Origin: Streptosporangiaceae bacterium
GTDB taxonomy: Bacteria; Actinomycetota; Actinomycetes; Streptosporangiales; Streptosporangiaceae
Reading direction: 5' to 3'
Assembly: GCA_030045215.1 (NCBI GenBank)
Contig: JASIBJ010000424.1
Coordinates: forward strand, 1 to 7,282
Length of the DNA stretch: 7,282 nt
Shown here: positions 1 to 5,455 of the stretch, piece after piece
Position numbering within the stretch: position 1 is the first letter of the stretch
How the letters are laid out: each line of letters opens with the position of its first letter
Made by a program: the position numbers and the translations under genes
The notes under the pieces: generated by a model
Database searches by the model: none
Seen by the model: only the letters and a program-made list of their open reading frames with translations
Told to the model about the DNA's origin: nothing

Positions 1-36
1 TACGATCATGTACCTACCGTCATGCGGACGAGTTAT

Positions 37-70
37 GCATGCCGTGCCGGGCCAGTTTCCCGGCACATGC
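37..70 (-). terminator. Probable hairpin terminator of kstD
   Basis: A perfect 8-bp inverted repeat (GTGCCGGG at 44-51 and CCCGGCAC at 59-66) encloses a 7-nt loop. It can be extended by GCAT/ATGC (37-40 with 67-70) across a 3-nt bulge. It lies about 30 bp beyond the stop codon of the minus-strand dehydrogenase, where an intrinsic terminator would be expected. There is no U-tract, which is common for GC-rich actinobacterial terminators but weakens the call. The rest of 1-97 shows no convincing gene. Confidence 0.5.
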
Positions 71-97
71 GACCTTCATCGGCGCTCAAGCGAACTG

Positions 98-1759
98 TCA
101 GCGGGAATCCGCAACATCCAGCGCCGCCAGGTAGCCAAACGTCATCGCCGGACCGATCGTGGCCCCCGGCCCGGCGTAGCTGCGGCCCATCACCATCGCG
201 CTGGTGTTGCCGGCCGCGTAGAGGCCCTCGATCGCGGTGCCGTCGGCGCGCAGGACCCGGGCGCGCTCGTCCGTGCGCAGGCCGCCCTTGGTGCCGAGGT
301 CACCAGGGACGATCTTGATCGCGTAGTACGGCGGCTGGGCGAGCGGGGCAAGGTTCGGATTGGGTTTGCATTTCGGATCACCGTAGTAACGATCGTAGGC
401 CGAGTCGCCCCGGCCGAAGTCCTCGTCCTTGCCCGCCCTGGCGAAGTCATTGAACTTCTCCACCGTCTTGACCAGGCCATCGGCCTGGACGCCGATCTGC
501 TCGGCCAGTTCAGCCAGCGAGTCTGCTTTGACCACTGCCCCGGACTTGTACCAGCGCCGCGGCAGCGGCTTGCGCGGCGGGATGCCGGTGAACACATACC
601 GGTTCCTGTACCGCTGGTCGGCGATCATCCAGCACGGGATGTGCGGGTTGTCCTCGGTGTGCTTGTCGTACATGGCGTGCACGGCGTCGACGTAAGGCGC
701 CGCCTCATTGACGAACCGCTCGGCGGCCGCGTTGACGAAGATGCAGCCGGGCAGGCTCCGCTCGGCCAGGCAGAACACCGGCCCGCTGGTCAGCGGGATC
801 GACGGGCCCCACCAGGCGTCGTCCATGAGTTCCAGCACTCCGCCGGCGGCCTCGCCCGCACGGATGCCCTCGCCGGTATTGCCCGGCGAGCCGACTGTCC
901 ACTCGGTGCCAACCGGTGCCCGCTGATAGCGCTCGCGCATCTGCGCATTCTTCTCGAACCCGCCACTGGCCAGCAGGACTCCGCGCCTGGCCTGCACCAC
1001 CATCGGCTGGCCGTCCCTGCTCACCCGCACTCCGGTGACCCGGCCGCCGGAGATCACGAGCCCGGTCATCTCGGTGTTCAGCCAGACCGGCACGCCTGTC
1101 TTCGCCAGGCCGGCCCGAAGCCCGGCCGCCAGCGCCTGCCCCATGCTGAGCAGCTGCCGCTTACGCACCTTCGTGATGATCATGCGTCCGGTCACCCTGG
1201 CCGTGGTCCACACGGCCCGCGGGTGCGAGGTGCCCAGGCTCATCCACCGGTAGTTGGCCTGAGTCACGGTGATCCCGGCTGGCGCGGGCAGGTACGGCGG
1301 TCGCAGACGAGCCAGTTCCTGGCCAAGCACGCGGCCGTCCAGCAACGCGGGCTCGACCGACCGGCCGCAGGCCTGGCCGCCGGGCGCCTCCGGATAGTAG
1401 TCGGAGTAGTTCGGCACCCACTCAAAGCCGAGTGGCGTACGGGCCAGGACGAGGTCGAGCATCGCGGGTCCATGCTCGAGAAACGCCGATCGCAGGCTCT
1501 CAGGCACCGCGCCGCCCGCGACATGGGCCAGGTACTCGGCGGCCTGCTCAGGCGTGTCGGAAATGCCGGCCCGCCGAAGTACCGAGTTTCCTGGTATCCA
1601 CACTCCGCCACCGGAACGAGCCGTGGACCCGCCAAAGTACTCCGTCTTCTCGATCACGACCGCGCTCAGGCCACGAACGGCCGCGGTGAGCGCGGCGGTC
1701 ATGCCGGCCGCCCCGCTCCCGACGACGACGAGGTCGAACTCGGGCTCGTCAGCAGGCAT
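98..1759 (-). CDS. kstD: 3-ketosteroid delta1-dehydrogenase (KstD-type flavoprotein)
   Basis: This FAD enzyme family introduces the C1-C2 double bond into ring A of 3-ketosteroids such as androstenedione, a step towards ring B opening. The 553-residue product has the usual family length. The N-terminal Rossmann FAD motif GSGAAG is at residues 14-19, with an acidic residue, E37, at the end of the second strand. GGSTARSGGGVW (43-54) is the flavoprotein signature of the fumarate reductase/KstD superfamily. The tyrosine cluster YSDYYPE (118-124), Y356, and Y528 with G532 in SYAGPG appear to match the substrate-binding tyrosines and glycine known in Rhodococcus KstD1 (Tyr119, Tyr318, Tyr487, Gly491). 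That mapping is from memory, without an alignment. LMDDAWWGP (311-319) and PGDLGTKGG (485-493) also resemble mycobacterial KstD. The ATG has a good Shine-Dalgarno sequence (AGGGAG, 5 nt spacing). The gene is transcribed alone, divergent from the next gene, behind a KstR-type box. A sister activity, such as a delta4-(5-alpha)-dehydrogenase, is possible but less likely. Confidence 0.88.
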   Translation of the reverse strand: MPADEPEFDLVVVGSGAAGMTAALTAAVRGLSAVVIEKTEYFGGSTARSGGGVWIPGNSVLRRAGISDTPEQAAEYLAHVAGGAVPESLRSAFLEHGPAMLDLVLARTPLGFEWVPNYSDYYPEAPGGQACGRSVEPALLDGRVLGQELARLRPPYLPAPAGITVTQANYRWMSLGTSHPRAVWTTARVTGRMIITKVRKRQLLSMGQALAAGLRAGLAKTGVPVWLNTEMTGLVISGGRVTGVRVSRDGQPMVVQARRGVLLASGGFEKNAQMRERYQRAPVGTEWTVGSPGNTGEGIRAGEAAGGVLELMDDAWWGPSIPLTSGPVFCLAERSLPGCIFVNAAAERFVNEAAPYVDAVHAMYDKHTEDNPHIPCWMIADQRYRNRYVFTGIPPRKPLPRRWYKSGAVVKADSLAELAEQIGVQADGLVKTVEKFNDFARAGKDEDFGRGDSAYDRYYGDPKCKPNPNLAPLAQPPYYAIKIVPGDLGTKGGLRTDERARVLRADGTAIEGLYAAGNTSAMVMGRSYAGPGATIGPAMTFGYLAALDVADSR

Positions 1760-1866
1760 CGGGTCTCCCTATCGAACGGGTCGTGCGCTCCTCGTGTCAC
1801 GCTTCCCCTGGGCCGCGGCCGGCGATGCCGCCCTCCATCTCGGTCGAGCCGGCGCGAGCTACGCTC

Positions 1867-1894
1867 ATACTAGAACACGTTTCAGTTTTGACCA
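1867..1894 (-). promoter_or_regulatory. Candidate kstD promoter spanning the KstR box
   Basis: Read on the minus strand, TGGTCA (1894-1889) matches the -35 consensus at 4 of 6 positions. After 16 bp it is followed by TAGTAT (1872-1867), which fits TAnnnT for a -10. This would start transcription near 1860 and give a leader of about 100 nt. The KstR-type operator occupies the spacer and overlaps the -10, a standard position for repression. On the plus strand TTGACC (1888-1893) could act as a -35 for the divergent gene, but its matching -10 (near 1910) is poor. The rest of the gap 1760-1934 shows only GC-rich sequence. Confidence 0.4.
1871..1884. promoter_or_regulatory. KstR-type operator (steroid catabolism regulator box)
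   Basis: TAGAACACGTTTCA matches the published KstR consensus TnnAACnnGTTnna at every fixed position. KstR is the TetR-family repressor of the sterol regulon in mycobacteria and relatives, and 3-oxo-cholestenoate-type ligands relieve its repression. The box lies 112 bp upstream of the kstD start codon and 51 bp upstream of the divergent 175-residue gene, so it could control either or both. I found no second match in the window. The repressor itself is not encoded here: the local TetR gene has a different set of palindromes at its own promoter. Confidence 0.75.
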
Positions 1895-1934
1895 GATCAC
1901 CCGGCCAGCTAGTTGTGCCGGGGGGTGGTGCGCC

Positions 1935-2462
1935 ATGCTCTCGACCATGGACATGGACGTTGATGACCTGCAGCACGCGCTCGGCGGGATCGTGCTCGAG
2001 GCAGCCTGCCTCGAGCGCGTGCTCAGAGCGTCGTTCGCCGCCCTCGCCGGCAGCAAGTACACGGCCGCGATCGACGGCCGGATGATGGCACACGCCCTCA
2101 TCGAGGACTGTCATCACATTGCCAAGGTGCACACCGAGATCGCCGAGCCCGCGCGGGCCGCGCTGCTCGAGGCCCTGGACGCGTGCGACGCCGCTAACAG
2201 GAAGCGCAACAGGGTCATCCACGACGCCTGGGCCTATCGGGCCAGCAACGTCATGATCACGCTCCAAAGTCAGCGCGAGTCGCAGGACGTCACTACCGTG
2301 GCCATGACCTTTGGTGAGCTGACCGAACTCACCGCGCAGATCACCGCGGCCACCGCGGCCCTCGCCGCCGCCGTGACCAGTGCGCTGGGCGCTGACAGCA
2401 TGCGGATCGAGGATCGGCTACAGCTCGAACTCGGGAATGCGGTCAACGCCGAGATCGGCTAA
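1935..2462 (+). CDS. Hypothetical helical protein with HEPN-like R-x4-H motif
   Basis: I do not recognise the family. The 175-residue product looks all-helical and soluble, with no signal peptide or membrane segment. The centre has KRNRVIHDAW (residues 90-99), an R-x4-H pattern (R91, H96) typical of HEPN domains, which are helical-bundle proteins that include RNases and nucleotide-binding partners. Long amphipathic helices flank it on both sides (about 8-40 and 60-90 before, 127-150 after), the order expected of a HEPN bundle. The assignment rests on this motif and is tentative. The ATG at 1935 follows a G-rich GGTGG stretch at suitable distance. In-frame ATGs at 1947 and 1953 are alternatives. 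The frame stays open further upstream, but only through sequence antisense to the start of kstD. The gene is divergent from kstD, shares the KstR-box gap, and lies 57 bp ahead of the TetR gene. Codon use is like that of its neighbours. Confidence 0.75.
   Translation: MLSTMDMDVDDLQHALGGIVLEAACLERVLRASFAALAGSKYTAAIDGRMMAHALIEDCHHIAKVHTEIAEPARAALLEALDACDAANRKRNRVIHDAWAYRASNVMITLQSQRESQDVTTVAMTFGELTELTAQITAATAALAAAVTSALGADSMRIEDRLQLELGNAVNAEIG
1994..2016. repeat. Perfect 10-bp inverted repeat inside the HEPN-like gene
   Basis: GCTCGAGGCA (1994-2003) and TGCCTCGAGC (2007-2016) are exact reverse complements separated by GCC, so the mRNA could form a tight hairpin about 60 nt into the reading frame. 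The encoded residues are themselves symmetrical (LEAACLE, 21-27), so the repeat may follow from codon choice alone. Function is unknown. Confidence 0.5.
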
Positions 2463-2482
2463 CTGACAGAGCCGCTGAGGCC

Positions 2483-2511
2483 TTGTACCCGGCGACTAGT
2501 CAGACTAACGT
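2483..2511 (+). promoter_or_regulatory. Candidate promoter of the TetR-P450 operon
   Basis: TTGTAC (2483-2488) and TAACGT (2506-2511) are separated by exactly 17 bp. The -35 keeps TTG and the -10 fits TAnnnT. Transcription would then start at about 2518-2520, at the start codon itself, giving a leaderless mRNA. This agrees with the lack of a Shine-Dalgarno sequence before the ATG at 2520. It is a match by eye to a loose consensus. Confidence 0.4.
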
Positions 2512-2530
2512 CTGGACAAATGTCCGACTA
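2497..2530. promoter_or_regulatory. Three-unit palindromic operator over the TetR start codon
   Basis: Three GTC-n-GAC palindromes follow one another: GTCAGAC (2499-2505, within the perfect 11-bp palindrome TAGTCAGACTA at 2497-2507), GTCTGGAC (2510-2517) and GTCCGAC (2522-2528). They are separated by 4-nt A/T-rich spacers TAAC and AAAT. Their centres are 11.5 bp apart, roughly one helical turn. The cluster covers the proposed -10, the transcription start and the ATG, so a bound regulator would block transcription. The encoded TetR protein is the obvious candidate ligand, acting in autorepression and control of the P450 operon. Confidence 0.65.
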
Positions 2531-3125
2531 TTTGGCGACCGAGCCTACCCGGCGGCTGCTGACACGCCGGCAGGCCGATACCGTGCACCGGCTGACGGAG
2601 GCCGGGGTCGAGGAAGTCCGCGAGTCTGGATACGAGAACCTGAGCATCCGCGACGTCGCGCGCCGCGCCGGCGTCGCGGCAGCCACCGCCTACACGTACT
2701 TCGCGTCCAAGGATCATCTGCTCACGGAGATTTTCTGGCGTCGGCTGAACGCGCTGCCACCGGTCGATGGGGCCAAGCAGCCGGCCAAGCGCCGGGTCAT
2801 CGCCGTCTTGCGCGAGCTCGCCCTGCTCGTGTCGGCCGAGCCCCAGCTGGCCGCTGGGTGCACGGCCGCGATGTTCGGCAGCGAGCCGGATGTCCGCCAG
2901 CTCCGGCTCTACATCGGAATGAAGATTCACGACCGGATCGAGGCAGCCGCAGGCGCCGCCACCCCGGCGGCCCGGCTGCTCGAACTCGCCTATTTCGGCG
3001 CCATGGTCGAGGCAGGCCTCGGCTATACCACGTACGAGCGGATGGCGGACCGCCTCGCGGAGGCCGCCGAGCTGATCATGGAGTTACCCCCCGATGACCG
3101 CACCGGTCAAGTTCAGCCCGTATGA
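2520..3125 (+). CDS. TetR/AcrR-family transcriptional regulator
   Basis: The 201-residue product has normal TetR length. The N-terminal DNA-binding domain spans about residues 16-68, with the helix-turn-helix in LSIRDVARRAGVAAATAYTY (41-60) followed by FASKDHLL, the family hallmark. The rest is a helical ligand-binding and dimerisation domain that gives no clue to the ligand. The ATG has no Shine-Dalgarno sequence and lies inside a palindrome cluster, suggesting a leaderless, autoregulated mRNA. The last 32 bp overlap the P450 gene, so the regulator and its probable target are translated from one transcript. Residue 189 is encoded by TTA (3084-3086), a rare codon at this GC content and the only in-frame one I noticed. 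It does not look like KstR itself, since its operator differs from the KstR box. Confidence 0.9.
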   Translation: MSDYLATEPTRRLLTRRQADTVHRLTEAGVEEVRESGYENLSIRDVARRAGVAAATAYTYFASKDHLLTEIFWRRLNALPPVDGAKQPAKRRVIAVLRELALLVSAEPQLAAGCTAAMFGSEPDVRQLRLYIGMKIHDRIEAAAGAATPAARLLELAYFGAMVEAGLGYTTYERMADRLAEAAELIMELPPDDRTGQVQPV

Positions 3126-4299
3126 CTATCAGATCCAGGACGATCCCTACCCCGTCTACGCCAGGCTCCGCGATGAGGCGCCGCTGTACCGGAACGAGGA
3201 GCTGGACTTCTGGGCGCTGTCCCGGCACGAGGACGTCGCCGCCGCGTTCCGCGACCACGCGCAGTTCTCTAACATCAACGGCGTCGCGCTCGACGCTTCG
3301 GCCTGGGGCCCGAGAGCCCGCCGGGCCATGTCGTTCCTGGCCATGGATCCGCCTCGGCATACGCGCATGCGGCGGCTAGTCTCCGCCGGGTTCACCGCGC
3401 GGCGCGTCATCGGCCTGGAGCAGCGGACCCGCGAGCTGGCGCGCAAGCACCTGGCGGCCTGCCTGATCGAGGGTACGTTCGACTTTGTCGGCGAATTCTC
3501 CGGCCTGCTGCCCATGGACGTGGTCTCGGAGCTCGTCGGCGTTCCCCAGGCTGACCGGGCGCAGCTTCGCGGCTGGGCCGACACGCTCCTGGACCGAGAG
3601 GACGGCCTGGCGGCCGTGCCCCGCGCCGGGTCCGAGGCCGCGCTCAACCTGATCGTGTACTTCGTCGATATGGTGGCGCAGCGCCGGGCCCGGCCCGATG
3701 GCGGCGAGGGTGCAGCGGACCTGACGTCAGCCCTGCTCGCGGCCGAGATCGACGGGGACAAGCTGAGCGACGACGAGATAGTCGGCTTCCTGTTCCTGAT
3801 GATCGTGGCGGGCAACGAGACAACCACGAAGCTGCTGGCCAACGCGATCTACTGGGGCTGGCGTTACCCCGCGCAGCTGGCCAAGCCGATGAGCGATCCG
3901 GCCTACATCGCGCCTTGGGTCGAGGAGACGCTGCGGTACGACTCGACCAGCCAGGTAATCGCGCGGACGGTGACGAGCGACTTCACCGCGCACGGCCAGA
4001 CGGTGCCGGCCGGCGAGCGGATCGCGCTGCTGATCGGCTCGGCTAACCGCGATCCGGCCGTGTTCAGCGACCCTGACCGCTACGACCTTGACCGTGACAC
4101 CTCGCAGCAGATCAGCTTCGGTTCTGGCCGTCACTACTGCCTCGGCGCGAATCTGGCCCGGCTGGAGGCAACCGTCGCCCTCACCGAGTTCATCCGGCAC
4201 GTCCGGCGGTACGACGTCGACGAGGCCAAGGCCGAGCGCGTCCACTCGGCCAATGTCCGCGGCTTCACGATGCTGCCGGTGACCGTCGAGGTGCGCTGA
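3094..4299 (+). CDS. Cytochrome P450 monooxygenase
   Basis: This is a complete, soluble, 401-residue bacterial class I P450. It would insert one atom of O2 into a hydrophobic substrate with electrons from a ferredoxin and reductase. Seen in order are the C-helix region DPPRHTRMRRLV (85-96), the I-helix oxygen-activation motif AGNETTT (239-245), the K-helix ExxR (E278-R281) and the heme loop FGSGRHYCLG (342-351) with C349 as thiolate ligand. All key residues are present. The start overlaps the TetR gene by 32 bp, with GGAG 10 nt upstream. The F420-type oxidoreductase gene follows after 31 bp. No ferredoxin gene is linked inside the window. The I-helix AGNETTT is unlike the AGNDTTR I recall for the cholesterol C26-hydroxylase CYP125, so I would not call it that enzyme. 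The steroid-gene setting suggests a steroid, terpenoid or other polycyclic substrate, but that is inference. Confidence 0.95.
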   Translation: MTAPVKFSPYDYQIQDDPYPVYARLRDEAPLYRNEELDFWALSRHEDVAAAFRDHAQFSNINGVALDASAWGPRARRAMSFLAMDPPRHTRMRRLVSAGFTARRVIGLEQRTRELARKHLAACLIEGTFDFVGEFSGLLPMDVVSELVGVPQADRAQLRGWADTLLDREDGLAAVPRAGSEAALNLIVYFVDMVAQRRARPDGGEGAADLTSALLAAEIDGDKLSDDEIVGFLFLMIVAGNETTTKLLANAIYWGWRYPAQLAKPMSDPAYIAPWVEETLRYDSTSQVIARTVTSDFTAHGQTVPAGERIALLIGSANRDPAVFSDPDRYDLDRDTSQQISFGSGRHYCLGANLARLEATVALTEFIRHVRRYDVDEAKAERVHSANVRGFTMLPVTVEVR

Positions 4300-4330
4300 C
4301 GATGCCCCAGATCAGGAAGGGGAGTGCTCC

Positions 4331-5182
4331 ATGCGCTACGGCGTCGTGCTGTTCACCAGCGACCGTGGCATTACCCCGGCGCGGGCAGCGCGGGCCGCCG
4401 AGGCGGCGGGCTTCGATACCTTCTACGTCCCCGAGCACACCCACATCCCGGTCCGGCGGGACGCGCCGCACCCGCGTACCGGCACCCAGGAACTGCCCGA
4501 CGACCGCTACATGCGCACCCTCGACCCGTGGGTGGCGCTGAGCGGCGCCGCCGCCGTGACCTCCAGGATCCGGCTCGGGACAGCGGTGGCGCTGCCCGCG
4601 GAGCATGACCCGATCACGCTGGCCAAGACCGTTGCCTCGCTCGATCACTTGTCCGGCGGGCGGGTGGTGCTGGGCGTGGGGTTCGGCTGGAACACCGACG
4701 AACTGAGCGATCACGGCGTGCCGGCTGGCCGGCGCCGGACCGTGCTGCGCGAGTACCTGGAGGCGATGCAGGCACTCTGGTCGCAGGACGAGGCCAGCTA
4801 TGAGGGCGAGTTCGTGACGTTCGGCCCCTCATGGGCCTGGCCCAAGCCGGTCCAGCGGCCGCGGATCCCAGTCATCGTCGGGGCGGGCGGGAGCGACAAG
4901 GCTTTCGCCTGGATCGCCAGGTCAGGCGACGGCTGGCTGACCACGCCGGGTGAGACCGACCTGGATGCCAAGGTCGCACGTCTCCTTCAGGCCTGGCGCG
5001 ACGCCGGACGCGCCGGGAAGCCGCAGGTCCACGTGCTGGCTGGCAAGCCCGATCCGGGGACACTGGCGCGCTGGCAGGAGATCGGGGTTACCGACGTGGC
5101 GTTCGGCCTGCCGGACCGGTCGGAGGACGAGGTGGTCGCCTACCTCGCCCGGCTGGCCGGACGGGCGGGCCTGGCACCGTGA
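4331..5182 (+). CDS. LLM-class (luciferase-like) F420-dependent oxidoreductase
   Basis: The 283-residue product has the single-domain TIM-barrel fold of the bacterial luciferase-like superfamily. The N-terminal strand MRYGVVLF, the segment AARAAEAAGFDTFYVPEH (19-36), TSRIRLGTAV (77-86) and LSGGRVVLGVGFGWNTDEL (107-125) are typical of the F420-using actinobacterial branch. GRRRTVLREYLEAMQALW (133-150) is the usual following helix. Members move hydride between F420 and a substrate, or use FMN with O2, and cofactor choice cannot be settled from sequence alone. A clear Shine-Dalgarno sequence (AAGGGGAG, 6 nt spacing) fixes the ATG, 31 bp after the P450 stop. It is shorter than the F420 oxidoreductase of the M. 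tuberculosis cholesterol region (Rv3520c, about 347 residues), so it is probably a different subfamily. Co-transcription with the P450 suggests the two act on the same substrate in sequence. Confidence 0.88.
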   Translation: MRYGVVLFTSDRGITPARAARAAEAAGFDTFYVPEHTHIPVRRDAPHPRTGTQELPDDRYMRTLDPWVALSGAAAVTSRIRLGTAVALPAEHDPITLAKTVASLDHLSGGRVVLGVGFGWNTDELSDHGVPAGRRRTVLREYLEAMQALWSQDEASYEGEFVTFGPSWAWPKPVQRPRIPVIVGAGGSDKAFAWIARSGDGWLTTPGETDLDAKVARLLQAWRDAGRAGKPQVHVLAGKPDPGTLARWQEIGVTDVAFGLPDRSEDEVVAYLARLAGRAGLAP

Positions 5183-5195
5183 CCCGTGCCAGGGC

Positions 5196-5455
5196 CTGTT
5201 TGACTCGGACCTGCGCGAGCGGAGCGGACGTTAGCAATATGGCACGTCGTTTCGCGCCAGCCCGGCTGTGAAGATCGAGATCGCCCGGCGCATCACGGTT
5301 GGGGACTACGTCGTCGACGAGGAGCACCTCAGCAATCTCGGTGATCCGCCGGCGGCGGGCGAGATACACGCGTCGTCGCCAACCGCGTCTCCGGTGGTCT
5401 GATCAGCCGGGTCCTCTTGCTGGCGAGCACCCGCCTGCCCGCGCGGGACGGCTAA
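5196..5455 (+). pseudogene. Decayed NTF2/SnoaL-like gene remnant
   Basis: No intact gene fits this gap, but the plus strand reads as a broken NTF2-like (SnoaL / ketosteroid-isomerase fold) protein. From 5235 the frame gives QYGTSFRASPAVKIEI, then ARRITVGDYVVDEEHL (5283-5330), the central strand motif of this family. At about 5370 the frame is lost. A one-base deletion there explains it, because the next frame continues with VVANRVSGGLISRVLLLAS (5372-5428), the expected last strands of the fold, and ends with TAA at 5453-5455. An in-frame TAG interrupts at 5232-5234, and the N-terminal third (about 40-60 residues) is missing. It lies 13 bp after the oxidoreductase stop, so it was probably once the last gene of the P450 operon. 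Two sequencing errors could explain the stop and frameshift but not the missing N-terminus. Family assignment is from recognised motifs, without a database search. Confidence 0.6.

Noticed and set aside
1811..1820. Palindrome GGCCGCGGCC in the kstD leader
   Set aside because: It is a short GC-only palindrome, common by chance at this base composition, with no partner elements.
8..1873. Very long plus-strand open frame (621 codons)
   Set aside because: It is antisense to kstD, and its translation is Arg/Pro/His-rich with no family motif. Long antisense frames are expected in GC-rich coding DNA.
1554..1934. Upstream extension of the HEPN-like frame to 1554
   Set aside because: The extension runs antisense through the start of kstD and through the KstR-box gap, and it looks non-coding. 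The ATG at 1935 fits better.
2483..3097. TTG-started plus-strand frame overlapping the TetR gene
   Set aside because: It is a shadow in another frame, rich in Arg/Gly/Pro. The TetR frame has an unmistakable helix-turn-helix.
5088..5369. Minus-strand frame of 93 codons in the convergent gap
   Set aside because: The same DNA reads as an NTF2-like remnant on the plus strand. The minus-strand translation has no recognisable features.
5433..5452. GCC-rich palindrome (CCCGCGCGGG with outer GCC/GGC) between the converging genes as a bidirectional terminator
   Set aside because: The stem is interrupted and leaves almost no loop, there is no T-tract, and it overlaps the pseudogene end. Chance GC-rich symmetry is as likely.
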